Part shown: one piece after another, positions 1-5,321 of the stretch
How the letters are laid out: the number at the start of each line of letters is the position of its first letter
How positions within the stretch are numbered: position 1 is the first letter of the stretch
Assembly (NCBI GenBank): GCA_963628765.1
Contig: CAVGFV010000140.1
Coordinates: 1-5,321 of the forward strand
Source of the DNA: Succinimonas sp963628765
GTDB lineage: Bacteria; Pseudomonadota; Gammaproteobacteria; Enterobacterales; Succinivibrionaceae
Reading direction: 5' to 3'
Length of the DNA stretch: 5,321 bases
Translations under genes and position numbers: made by a program
The notes under the pieces: generated by a model
Told to the model about the DNA's origin: nothing
What the model saw: the letters and a program-made list of their open reading frames with translations, nothing else
Database searches by the model: none

Positions 1-396
1 CCTTCATCATATCTAAAACATCTATATCACCTTAGATGGGGAATTGAGACCTCCTTTCGTGAATTAAAATATGCCATTGGTGTTACAAACTTTCATGCAA
101 AAACGAGCTCCTTCGTTTTACAGGAAATATTTGCTCGCATTGTCATGTACGACTTTTGTGAACGAATTACTCTGCACGCCATTGTTGATAATAAGCAAAA
201 TCGTAAATGGAAATATCAGCCAAACTATACAATGGGTATTCATATTTGTTTAGATTTTTTCAGACATGCTGGAGATAAGTTAAAGAATATAGAAGAAAAG
301 ATAAGACATTATGTTTTACCAATTAGACCAAACAGGGCTGATAGGCGTAAGGTAATTCCAAAATCAGCAGTGTGTTTTTTATATAGAGTTGCGTAA
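1..396 (+). CDS. IS4-family transposase, C-terminal part (5' end outside window)
   Basis: This is an open frame from base 1 to a TAA stop at 394-396, giving 131 residues of a DDE transposase that cuts and joins insertion-sequence ends. Bases 28-72 encode YHLRWGIETSFRELK, an exact match to the Y-x2-R-x3-E-x6-K signature of IS4-family transposases. Its Glu is the third acidic catalytic residue of the RNase H-like core. The tail is basic (IRPNRADRRKVIPK) and ends FLYRVA, an ending I associate with IS4-type transposases. The catalytic Asp residues and the start lie upstream of the window, so it cannot be said whether the full gene is intact. The visible part has no frameshift. ATG codons at 71 (another frame) and 145 (internal) are not real starts. 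The family call is firm; the subgroup is not determined. Confidence 0.9.
   Translation, partial: PSSYLKHLYHLRWGIETSFRELKYAIGVTNFHAKTSSFVLQEIFARIVMYDFCERITLHAIVDNKQNRKWKYQPNYTMGIHICLDFFRHAGDKLKNIEEKIRHYVLPIRPNRADRRKVIPKSAVCFLYRVA
1..396 (+). mobile_element. Right-hand part of an IS4-family insertion sequence, outer end not located
   Basis: The transposase fragment implies that an insertion sequence covers the left edge. Its right terminal inverted repeat should lie soon after base 396. It cannot be identified because the left end is not in the window for comparison and no target-site duplication can be tested. The end given here is only the end of the coding frame. The true boundary is probably somewhere in 397-480. 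Confidence 0.55.
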
Positions 397-435
397 TATG
401 ACACTAATTTATTATATTTCAGTAATTTGCTTAGC

Positions 436-441
436 TATAAT
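436..441 (+). promoter_or_regulatory. Possible -10 box upstream of anmK
   Basis: TATAAT is a perfect sigma70 -10 hexamer about 95 bp before the anmK start. The region 16-18 bp upstream holds only AT-rich sequence with no good TTGACA match, and there is no TG extension. Transcription would start near 448 and run through the inverted repeat at 479-514. In DNA this AT-rich the hexamer could be chance. If it lies inside the IS end, anmK would be using a promoter supplied by the IS. Confidence 0.35.
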
Positions 442-461
442 ATCACTTAGTGATTGTTTTT
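442..461 (+). terminator. Weak terminator-like hairpin after the transposase
   Basis: ATCAC (442-446) pairs with GTGAT (450-454) around a 3-base loop, followed by TGTTTTT. The five-base stem is short and AT-rich, so termination would be weak. It sits 46 bp after the transposase stop, a plausible place for the end of the IS transcript, but it overlaps the expected start of a transcript from the -10 box at 436. Confidence 0.3.
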
Positions 462-478
462 AAAAAATTATTAAAAAG

Positions 479-514
479 GTTAACGTTTGTGAAAGATCCT
501 CGCAAAACGTTAAC
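479..514. repeat. Inverted repeat with two AACGTT-centred operator-like sites before anmK
   Basis: GTTAACGTTT (479-488) is the exact reverse complement of AAACGTTAAC (505-514). With one bulged A the stem extends inward to about 14 pairs around a 7-base loop. No T-tract follows, so it is not an ordinary terminator. Each arm also contains its own palindrome centred on CpG (AACGTT at 482-487 and 506-511, centres 24 bp apart), the style of LacI/GalR-family operators. The left arm continues as TTAACGTTTGTG, a 12-mer found again upstream of the amylase gene (3662-3673). It could be a pair of repressor sites or an RNA hairpin in the anmK leader. The repeat itself is certain; the role is inferred. 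Confidence 0.6.
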
Positions 515-534
515 TTAATGATGTTAACCATACT

Positions 535-1638
535 ATGGCGTTATATATAGGTCTTATGTCAGGAACTAGCATCGATGGAATAGATGCTGTTCTTGCTGAT
601 TTTAGCAACAACGAGCCTCCAAGGCTGATTGCAACGGCAGAACGGAAATGGAGTGATGCCGATAAAAATCTTTTTAATAGCTTATGCTCGAGTGGTGATA
701 ATGAAATCCATAGAGCAGGAATTGCTGGTAATAGGTATGCTGAAGCTGCGGCAGAGGTAGTTACTACCTTATTAAAAAACAGTAATTACACCAGTTCAGA
801 TATTGTAGCAATTGCTTCTCATGGTCAAACAATAAGGCATGAGCCGGAAAATGGTTTTTCCGTACAAATTGGAAATCATGCCCTACTTGCTGCCAAAACA
901 GGAATTGATGTTATCTGTGACTTCAGATCAGCCGATCTAGCGCTTGGTGGACAAGGAGCTCCTCTTGTTCCTGCTTTTCATAAAGAAATTTTAGGTTCTA
1001 AGGAACAAAGTCGTTTTATTGTTAACATTGGTGGAATTGCCAATGTTACGGCTCTTATTCCAAATAAGCCTGTTATTGGATTTGATACTGGCCCTGGTAA
1101 TACACTCATCGATCTTTTGGCAAGAACTCTTCTTGGAAAACCTAATGATCCTGATGGAGTAACTGCTACTAGAGGAAAAATCAATGACGGTATTCTTGGT
1201 CTTTTCTTATCAGAAAACTATTTTAGATTACCACCTCCTAAATCAACAGGAAGAGAGCTCTTTAACTCATCATTCTTAAATCGTTGTCCATTCTTACATA
1301 CGCTCCCTGTTGAAGATCGCTTTGCGACCATAACAGAGCTTACCGCTATTACCATCATTAATGGTATCAATGCACTAGGCGTAAGAGGTGAAATCTATGT
1401 ATGTGGTGGCGGTAGCCATAACAAATATTTAATAAAACGTATTGAAGAATTAGCCAAACAAACAGGTCACTCAAAGGTAGGAACTATTGACAGTTTAGGT
1501 GTTGATCCTGATTTTCTAGAAGCCTTTGCCTTTGCTTGGATGGGGGCTAAATTTGTAAATAGAGAGCCATTAAATATGACTGGTGTTACAGGTGCTTCAA
1601 AGCCTGCAATACTAGGCTGTTTATATCCAAGATCTTAA
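535..1638 (+). CDS. anmK: Anhydro-N-acetylmuramic acid kinase
   Basis: This cytoplasmic enzyme of cell-wall recycling uses ATP and water to open the 1,6-anhydro ring of anhydro-MurNAc and phosphorylate it, giving MurNAc-6-phosphate, the substrate of the MurQ etherase. Its 367 residues match the family length (about 370). Visible motifs are GLMSGTSIDGID at residues 6-17 (N-terminal phosphate loop), ASHGQTIRHEP at 94-104, DFRSADLALGGQGAPLVPAFH spanning 129-149, NIGGIANVT at 164-172, FDTGPGN at 183-189 whose Asp184 aligns with the known catalytic base, and CGGGSHN at 290-296 (nucleotide-binding lobe). All key residues are present, so it should be active. ATG 535 is the only possible in-frame start: an in-frame stop lies at 511-513, and the next Met (residue 8) is inside the GLMSGTS motif. 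No Shine-Dalgarno is evident. No murQ or other recycling gene is adjacent. Confidence 0.97.
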   Translation: MALYIGLMSGTSIDGIDAVLADFSNNEPPRLIATAERKWSDADKNLFNSLCSSGDNEIHRAGIAGNRYAEAAAEVVTTLLKNSNYTSSDIVAIASHGQTIRHEPENGFSVQIGNHALLAAKTGIDVICDFRSADLALGGQGAPLVPAFHKEILGSKEQSRFIVNIGGIANVTALIPNKPVIGFDTGPGNTLIDLLARTLLGKPNDPDGVTATRGKINDGILGLFLSENYFRLPPPKSTGRELFNSSFLNRCPFLHTLPVEDRFATITELTAITIINGINALGVRGEIYVCGGGSHNKYLIKRIEELAKQTGHSKVGTIDSLGVDPDFLEAFAFAWMGAKFVNREPLNMTGVTGASKPAILGCLYPRS

Positions 1639-1645
1639 GCTAAAT

Positions 1646-1683
1646 AAAAAAAGCATCCTTTGAAAAATATTCAAAGGATGCTT
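1646..1683 (-). terminator. Rho-independent terminator of the amylase gene, between convergent genes
   Basis: AAGCATCCTTTGAA (1651-1664) pairs perfectly over 14 bp with TTCAAAGGATGCTT (1670-1683) around a 5-base loop. Read on the minus strand, the hairpin comes about 20 bp after the amylase stop and ends in a run of seven U (1652-1646), a textbook intrinsic terminator. Read on the plus strand it lies 12 bp after the anmK stop, but only two T follow the stem. It may therefore stop or protect the anmK message only partly. Confidence 0.9.
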
Positions 1684-1702
1684 CGTTACCTAAAAATTTA
1701 GA

Positions 1703-3436
1703 TTATTTACTGCAATCAAGTTTATAGAAATTTCCTGAGAGAGGTTTAAGAGTAACTTTGTTACCGCCTTCTACAGTTTCCCCATTTAATCCCTGTAATG
1801 AGCAACTATTAAATCCTATAGCATTCCAAACATCATTGGTGAAAGTAACATCGCGTTCTTTTACCCCTGCGTTTAAAGCATAAATTACATTATCATTTTT
1901 ATAATTCTTGTAATCTATGAAGAGACCATAACTACTATAAAGATGGGTTCTAACACCTCTACTTAAAGCAGGATGAGAATCTCTAAGTTTCATCATAGCT
2001 GCCACATTATCTTTAAGCTTTTTCTCATCACTTGTAAGGCTATTAACATGTCCGTCAGTTCTTGCCACGTGATCGTCACATCTATCAACCTTGCCACAAT
2101 CTGATGGCTGTAAAGCAAAGTTCAATGTTTCGTCACCAGTTTCATCACCATAGTAAATAGTGATAGGACCACTATAAGCTGCTAAGAAACTCAAAGCTGC
2201 ACTATGAGCGTCGTAATATGACTGTGGTTTAGAACCTTCTTTTTCATATCCAGAACGTTGCAACAAATCGCCAAAACGCACAAGGTCATGATTCCCTAAA
2301 AACATATTAGGCATAGCATCTTTGTTATAGCCTTGCATTTTTTTGTATGAAATCTGTAATCCTGAAGCTGGCTGTGAACAAGCTTCGTGATCAAATATGT
2401 TTTCACGGGAGGCTAGAACTTTTACAAGTTCAGCTCTAAGAGGGAAATTGAAAGCACTCATAAGAGCACCATCTTTATAAGCAGTTCTTTCAATGTCTCG
2501 AGGATTTTCTGACCAAATCTCCCCTACCATATAGCCAAGTGGCTGAACCTTCTTACCATTCATCTTATAAGAATTTTTAGGATCAGCTGATGCTTGCTTT
2601 ACAGTTTCGGAAATTTGACTCCAATATTCTGGTTTAACTTGATAAGCCTGGTCTAAACGCCAACCGTCAATTTTCACTTCATTTATCCAATAAGAAGCAA
2701 CTTCTTTCAAGAAAGGTAATGAAGCTTCGGTCTCAAAACAACGAGCCTCTTTTAAAGACATTTTGTCAATATAGCCTTTGGAATCGATACAACGTCTTGT
2801 CAGCTTCAATTCATTGCCTTTAGGACTTTTAACAACAACATTAGCTTTTGCATGACCAAACACACCATCAAGGAAAACATACATTCCTAAACTATGTGCT
2901 TTATTAACCAATGTCTTTAATTCTTCTTTTGTCCCAAATCTTGGATCGATTGAGAAGTAGTCAGAAGTATAATAGCCAGTACCGTCTAATTTATCATATG
3001 TCCAATCTTGATTTGGAACTGACTTGGTAGTGAATATTGGTGTTAACCAAATAGCATTAGCACCTGTTGATTTTATGTAGCTAAGGTTATCAATAACACC
3101 TTTCAAGTTTCCTAAGTGTTTTGATGGTCCCCAAGATTTTTTAACACCTTCTGCACCACCATTACCATGCATAAAACTTTCTGTCATAACTTGGTAAATA
3201 CGAAGATCGCACATTTTGTTAGAACTTCCAAAACAACCATGGTCATTCTTAGCTAAGTTAAGATCAGATGCTTTTAAAGTAATATCCTTATTCTCAGTTG
3301 TTCTCACACAGGATGTTGGCTTATCCGGTTCTTGCCAAGCAAATTTTGGTTTATTGGTAGATTGTGTTGGGGTTGAGTTACAGGCTACCAATAGCATTGT
3401 TGCTGCTGCAAGGCTAGCGATTTTAATTTTACGCAT
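1703..3436 (-). CDS. GH13 alpha-amylase-family lipoprotein
   Basis: This is a glycoside hydrolase family 13 enzyme expected to cleave alpha-1,4-glucans (starch, glycogen, maltodextrin) at the cell surface or in the periplasm. Residues 1-19 form a lipoprotein signal: basic MRKIK, a hydrophobic stretch and lipobox LVAC with Cys19 as the lipidated residue. Asn20 at +2 is not an inner-membrane retention Asp. A low-complexity linker follows (20-40). The TIM barrel begins near 78 (YQVMTESF). Conserved regions are DGVFGH 190-195 (region I), GWRLDQA 258-264 with nucleophile Asp262 (II), VGEIW 304-308 with acid/base Glu306 (III) and NHD 382-384 with Asp384 (IV). Domain B lies between regions I and II, and a beta C-terminal domain starts near 495. 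Region I has Gly194 where most family members have the calcium-binding Asn. Ten cysteines remain after Cys19, suggesting disulfides. The subfamily is not assigned, though a MalS-like periplasmic role is possible. ATG 3436 is supported by the signal peptide and a good Shine-Dalgarno. Confidence 0.92.
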   Translation of the reverse strand: MRKIKIASLAAATMLLVACNSTPTQSTNKPKFAWQEPDKPTSCVRTTENKDITLKASDLNLAKNDHGCFGSSNKMCDLRIYQVMTESFMHGNGGAEGVKKSWGPSKHLGNLKGVIDNLSYIKSTGANAIWLTPIFTTKSVPNQDWTYDKLDGTGYYTSDYFSIDPRFGTKEELKTLVNKAHSLGMYVFLDGVFGHAKANVVVKSPKGNELKLTRRCIDSKGYIDKMSLKEARCFETEASLPFLKEVASYWINEVKIDGWRLDQAYQVKPEYWSQISETVKQASADPKNSYKMNGKKVQPLGYMVGEIWSENPRDIERTAYKDGALMSAFNFPLRAELVKVLASRENIFDHEACSQPASGLQISYKKMQGYNKDAMPNMFLGNHDLVRFGDLLQRSGYEKEGSKPQSYYDAHSAALSFLAAYSGPITIYYGDETGDETLNFALQPSDCGKVDRCDDHVARTDGHVNSLTSDEKKLKDNVAAMMKLRDSHPALSRGVRTHLYSSYGLFIDYKNYKNDNVIYALNAGVKERDVTFTNDVWNAIGFNSCSLQGLNGETVEGGNKVTLKPLSGNFYKLDCSK

Positions 3437-3443
3437 GCAAAAA

Positions 3444-3450
3444 CACCTTA
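3444..3450 (-). promoter_or_regulatory. Ribosome binding site of the amylase gene
   Basis: TAAGGTG on the minus strand ends 7 bases before the ATG at 3436. It confirms the start that gives an intact lipoprotein signal peptide. Confidence 0.8.
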
Positions 3451-3604
3451 AAAATTGTTATTAAAAATTTACGCTTAATATTGAAGAAACTAAGCACCAC
3501 TAGAATCTTCAAAGTTACAGAATTGATTTCTTCTACTTTGTAAGAAATTGTTCCTACACATAGTTTTTCTGAATGAAGTTTTTTCTGTTTTAGATATGTG
3601 AATA

Positions 3605-3634
3605 ATTATGATTTTTTAGGTTTATCTCTGTCAA
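3605..3634 (-). promoter_or_regulatory. Probable sigma70 promoter of the amylase gene
   Basis: On the minus strand a perfect -35 TTGACA (3634-3629) is followed after 18 bp by CATAAT (3610-3605), five of six matches to the -10 consensus. The predicted start near 3598 gives a leader of about 160 bases before the ATG. It lies downstream of the AlbA_2 gene stop, so the amylase can be transcribed on its own, although no terminator is seen between the two genes. Confidence 0.65.
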
Positions 3635-3661
3635 ACTATCTATTCCAAATCTGACGATCAA

Positions 3662-3673
3662 CACAAACGTTAA
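3662..3673 (-). promoter_or_regulatory. Operator-like AACGTT site upstream of the amylase promoter
   Basis: On the minus strand this reads TTAACGTTTGTG, identical over 12 bases to 480-491 upstream of anmK and in the same orientation relative to the downstream gene. Its AACGTT centre lies about 32 bp upstream of the -35 box, roughly position -70. That position suits an activator, or an upstream partner site for a looping repressor. The central-CpG palindrome resembles LacI/GalR-family operators. The identity of any regulator is unknown, and none is encoded in the window. Confidence 0.4.
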
Positions 3674-3697
3674 TTTTAGTTGTAATCAATCCCTTTA

Positions 3698-5137
3698 CTA
3701 CTTACTTTGAACGTTATTACATTTTTCCCTTTCAACACTAGAGTGATCTACCAACCTGAATACAGCTGTTGGAGATTTTGCGCTACCGTCACGGTAAATC
3801 AAAGATTCAGCAATAAGAGGATTAATAACTTCTTTCAAAAATCTAGTTCTATTAGAGTAGGAAAAAGCCTTCTGTAGATCTTTTACTTTCATAGGCCCAT
3901 TGGCGCTAAGAAGACTAATCACCTTATCACTTATTGCAGTAGGTTTATTATTTTGTGAATCTACTTGTGTTTGGTTCAGTGCATCATATAGTTTCAAGTT
4001 CAGAAAACCAAAATATATTGAAACAACAGGCTTAAGAGCATCTTCATAGCCACTGTATGCTTGCATCATTGTCTGAAATCCTGTTCCACCACGTTCCATT
4101 AAGTTTGCAACATCTAAACATGCTGCAATAATAGAATTTCTCCGGATTGATGGAATCGAACCTACTGGATATTCTGCATAACCTTTAGGCAACAACCATG
4201 AACCAGGTGAAACAATTTCAATCCTATCTTTGTAAATATCTATATCGATCTGAGTACCTGTAATTGAATAATCTCTGTGGGCAATTGCATTTACAAGTGC
4301 TTCTCGAATAGCCTCTCTAGGATATGCACGTATTTCCTCGCGCCCTCCTTTTTCTGTCTTTCTCCATCCTCTTTTTGTGTTTCTCTCAATAAATCCTAGA
4401 GCATTTTCAAAAACAACAGCAATAGAGCCCTTAATTCTTGCACTATCAATTACAGTACCTGTTTTATCATTTCCAGACCACAATCGACAACAAATCAAAG
4501 TGTCGTCTCTATCGTATTGATCGCTGAACATAACAAATCCTGATTTTGCAAAACCTTCTTTTGACACGATTTCTTCATTCTGAAGTTCTTTTAATGATGG
4601 TTCCTTCGAATCAGATCTATACTCCTTGCAAAGATTCAAATAATTCTTCCATTCTTCTGCACGATACTCTACATCTGTTGTTTCATTATCAACACCAGAT
4701 CTCCTCTTAGATAATGAAATAATGTCTTCAGGTGTGGTGGGTGTGGAATTGCCATTTCCACGAATATACACTGTCTCACTGAAATCTCCTTCGCGATATC
4801 TAACTACCGATTCCGCAGGCATCACTTTAATACCAAGAACAAAATGATCGGCTGATTCATCGATGCTTCGCATCACATAACTGATTCTTGCATGAGGGAA
4901 GATGTTTCTATCATTCACTCTTGCAACAAGGTTTTTCGTTTGATCTATTTCATTCAAACCAAGACCAAAGGCCTCACCATCATTAGATACCCCTACAAAT
5001 ATTGTTCCGCCTTTATCATTTGCATATCCGACAATGGTTTTAGCCCATTTTACAGGGTTATCTTGTTTTAAGAGTGCCTTGAATTCATACTCTGAATCTT
5101 CTGTTACAACTTCTGGGAATAGTTCACTTATTTTCAT
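3698..5137 (-). CDS. AlbA_2 (Schlafen-like) / HATPase_c_4 / winged-helix putative regulator
   Basis: This 479-residue cytoplasmic protein has the architecture of the COG2865-type family, usually annotated as ATP-binding or putative transcriptional regulators; its biochemical role is not firmly known. The AlbA_2 domain spans about residues 11-145, with the EFK signature at 18-20, YANDKGGTIFVGVSNDG at 38-54 and a closing YIRGNGNSTP segment near 124-133. A linker region follows. A HATPase_c_4-like domain runs from about 272 to 380, with YPREAIREALVNAIAHRDY at 272-290 (the Glu/Asn helix of GHKL ATPases), IVSPG at 308-312, IRRN at 331-334 and the glycine loop ERGGTGF at 348-354. A winged helix lies at about 402-464 (VISLLSANGPMKVKDLQKAF and onward). 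All domains look intact. ATG 5137 is the only in-frame candidate before the upstream stop at 5158-5156. Neighbours are unrelated, which suits accessory DNA. Regulation, stress response or defence are all possible; none is shown. Confidence 0.88.
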   Translation of the reverse strand: MKISELFPEVVTEDSEYEFKALLKQDNPVKWAKTIVGYANDKGGTIFVGVSNDGEAFGLGLNEIDQTKNLVARVNDRNIFPHARISYVMRSIDESADHFVLGIKVMPAESVVRYREGDFSETVYIRGNGNSTPTTPEDIISLSKRRSGVDNETTDVEYRAEEWKNYLNLCKEYRSDSKEPSLKELQNEEIVSKEGFAKSGFVMFSDQYDRDDTLICCRLWSGNDKTGTVIDSARIKGSIAVVFENALGFIERNTKRGWRKTEKGGREEIRAYPREAIREALVNAIAHRDYSITGTQIDIDIYKDRIEIVSPGSWLLPKGYAEYPVGSIPSIRRNSIIAACLDVANLMERGGTGFQTMMQAYSGYEDALKPVVSIYFGFLNLKLYDALNQTQVDSQNNKPTAISDKVISLLSANGPMKVKDLQKAFSYSNRTRFLKEVINPLIAESLIYRDGSAKSPTAVFRLVDHSSVEREKCNNVQSK

Positions 5138-5142
5138 TGTCG

Positions 5143-5147
5143 TCCCT
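5143..5147 (-). promoter_or_regulatory. Ribosome binding site of the AlbA_2 gene
   Basis: AGGGA on the minus strand ends 5 bases before the ATG at 5137. This is slightly close but usable, and it supports that start. A stronger AAGGTGAG at 5178-5171 lies too far upstream (33 bases) to serve this ATG. Confidence 0.5.
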
Positions 5148-5188
5148 GTTTCAAATTATTGTTGCTAAAACTCACCTTTATTATTTAC

Positions 5189-5217
5189 ATAATAACATTA
5201 GACAAAACATTGGACAA
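5189..5217 (-). promoter_or_regulatory. Probable promoter of the AlbA_2 gene, embedded in the repeat array
   Basis: On the minus strand TTGTCC (5217-5212, four of six to consensus) is followed after exactly 17 bp by TATTAT (5194-5189, five of six). The base triplet TGT just upstream of the -10 makes it an extended -10. The -35 is supplied by the second, variant repeat unit and the TG by the first. The start would be near 5182, leaving a leader of about 45 bases. Confidence 0.6.
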
Positions 5218-5321
5218 ACATTAGACAAACATTAGACAAACATTAGACAAACATTAGACAAACATTAGACAAACATTAGACAAACATTAGACAAACATTA
5301 GACAAACATTAGACAAACATT
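5195..5321. repeat. 11-bp tandem direct repeat array, running off the window
   Basis: Units of ACATTAGACAA (plus strand) start at 5195 and 5207, then every 11 bp from 5218 to 5306, giving 11 full units plus 5 bases of a twelfth at the window end. Unit 2 carries one change (ACATTGGACAA), and one extra A separates units 1 and 2, so that step is 12 bp. Units 3-11 are perfect. All frames on both strands contain stops because 11 is not a multiple of three, so it is not protein coding. The 11-bp period is close to one DNA turn, which would place every unit on one face of the helix. The array covers and extends upstream from the -35 of the AlbA_2 gene. Its true length is unknown. Confidence 0.97.

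Noticed and set aside
71..253. 60-codon frame starting at ATG 71
   Set aside because: It overlaps the transposase frame, which carries the complete YREK signature; this frame has no recognisable motif.
978..1184. 68-codon minus-strand frame inside anmK
   Set aside because: It is a shadow antisense to the conserved AnmK core, with no motif of its own.
3216..3464. 82-codon plus-strand frame opposite the amylase N-terminus
   Set aside because: It is antisense to the signal peptide and start of a well-supported gene; the sequence shows no domain.
3597..3611. CRP half-site TGTGA near the amylase transcription start
   Set aside because: The second half-site does not match TCACA, and the position overlaps the predicted start, so it is not convincing.
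3682..3693. MalT-box-like sequence (GGGATTGA, minus strand) upstream of the amylase promoter
   Set aside because: The match to the MalT box GGA(T/G)GA is imperfect and single, whereas MalT promoters normally have several boxes in fixed arrangement.
5134..5175. GTG-started 13-codon leader peptide whose TGA overlaps the ATG of the AlbA_2 gene
   Set aside because: The frame exists and ends in an ATGA overlap, but its GTG lies within the AAGGTGAG sequence and has no Shine-Dalgarno of its own, so there is no real support for translation.
5195..5321. CRISPR array
   Set aside because: The units are 11 bp with no spacers between them and no cas genes are present; this is a plain tandem repeat.

Overview
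The window is AT-rich bacterial DNA, most likely from a Gram-negative, probably a gammaproteobacterium. The evidence is a lipoprotein-type secreted amylase with many cysteines (implying an oxidising periplasm), an anhydro-MurNAc kinase of the usual proteobacterial length, and sigma70-like promoters. A starch-using gut member of Succinivibrionaceae would fit, but that is a guess from general character, not a proven assignment.

Layout: (1) Positions 1-396 are the 3' end of an IS4-family transposase, cut by the window edge. (2) Positions 397-534 hold a possible -10 box, a weak terminator-like hairpin and a striking inverted repeat built from two AACGTT-centred operator-like sites. (3) anmK (535-1638, +) encodes the kinase that returns anhydro-MurNAc to cell-wall recycling. 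(4) A strong hairpin with a U-tract on the minus strand (1646-1683) separates it from the convergent gene. (5) A 577-residue GH13 alpha-amylase-family lipoprotein (1703-3436, -) has a good Shine-Dalgarno and a near-consensus promoter about 170-200 bp upstream. (6) A 479-residue AlbA_2 / HATPase_c_4 / winged-helix protein (3698-5137, -) has no visible metabolic link to its neighbours. (7) Upstream of it lies an 11-bp tandem repeat array (5195-5321) that contains the -35 box of its likely promoter and runs off the window end.

The genes appear to be separate transcription units. anmK and the amylase may share a regulator, because the 12-mer TTAACGTTTGTG occurs upstream of both, in the same orientation relative to each gene, and a third close variant lies upstream of anmK. 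The most unusual element is the helically phased 11-bp array in front of the AlbA_2/winged-helix gene, which looks like a cooperative binding platform for regulation of that gene. The window begins inside an IS and ends inside a tandem repeat, both typical assembly break points, so it may be a whole short contig.
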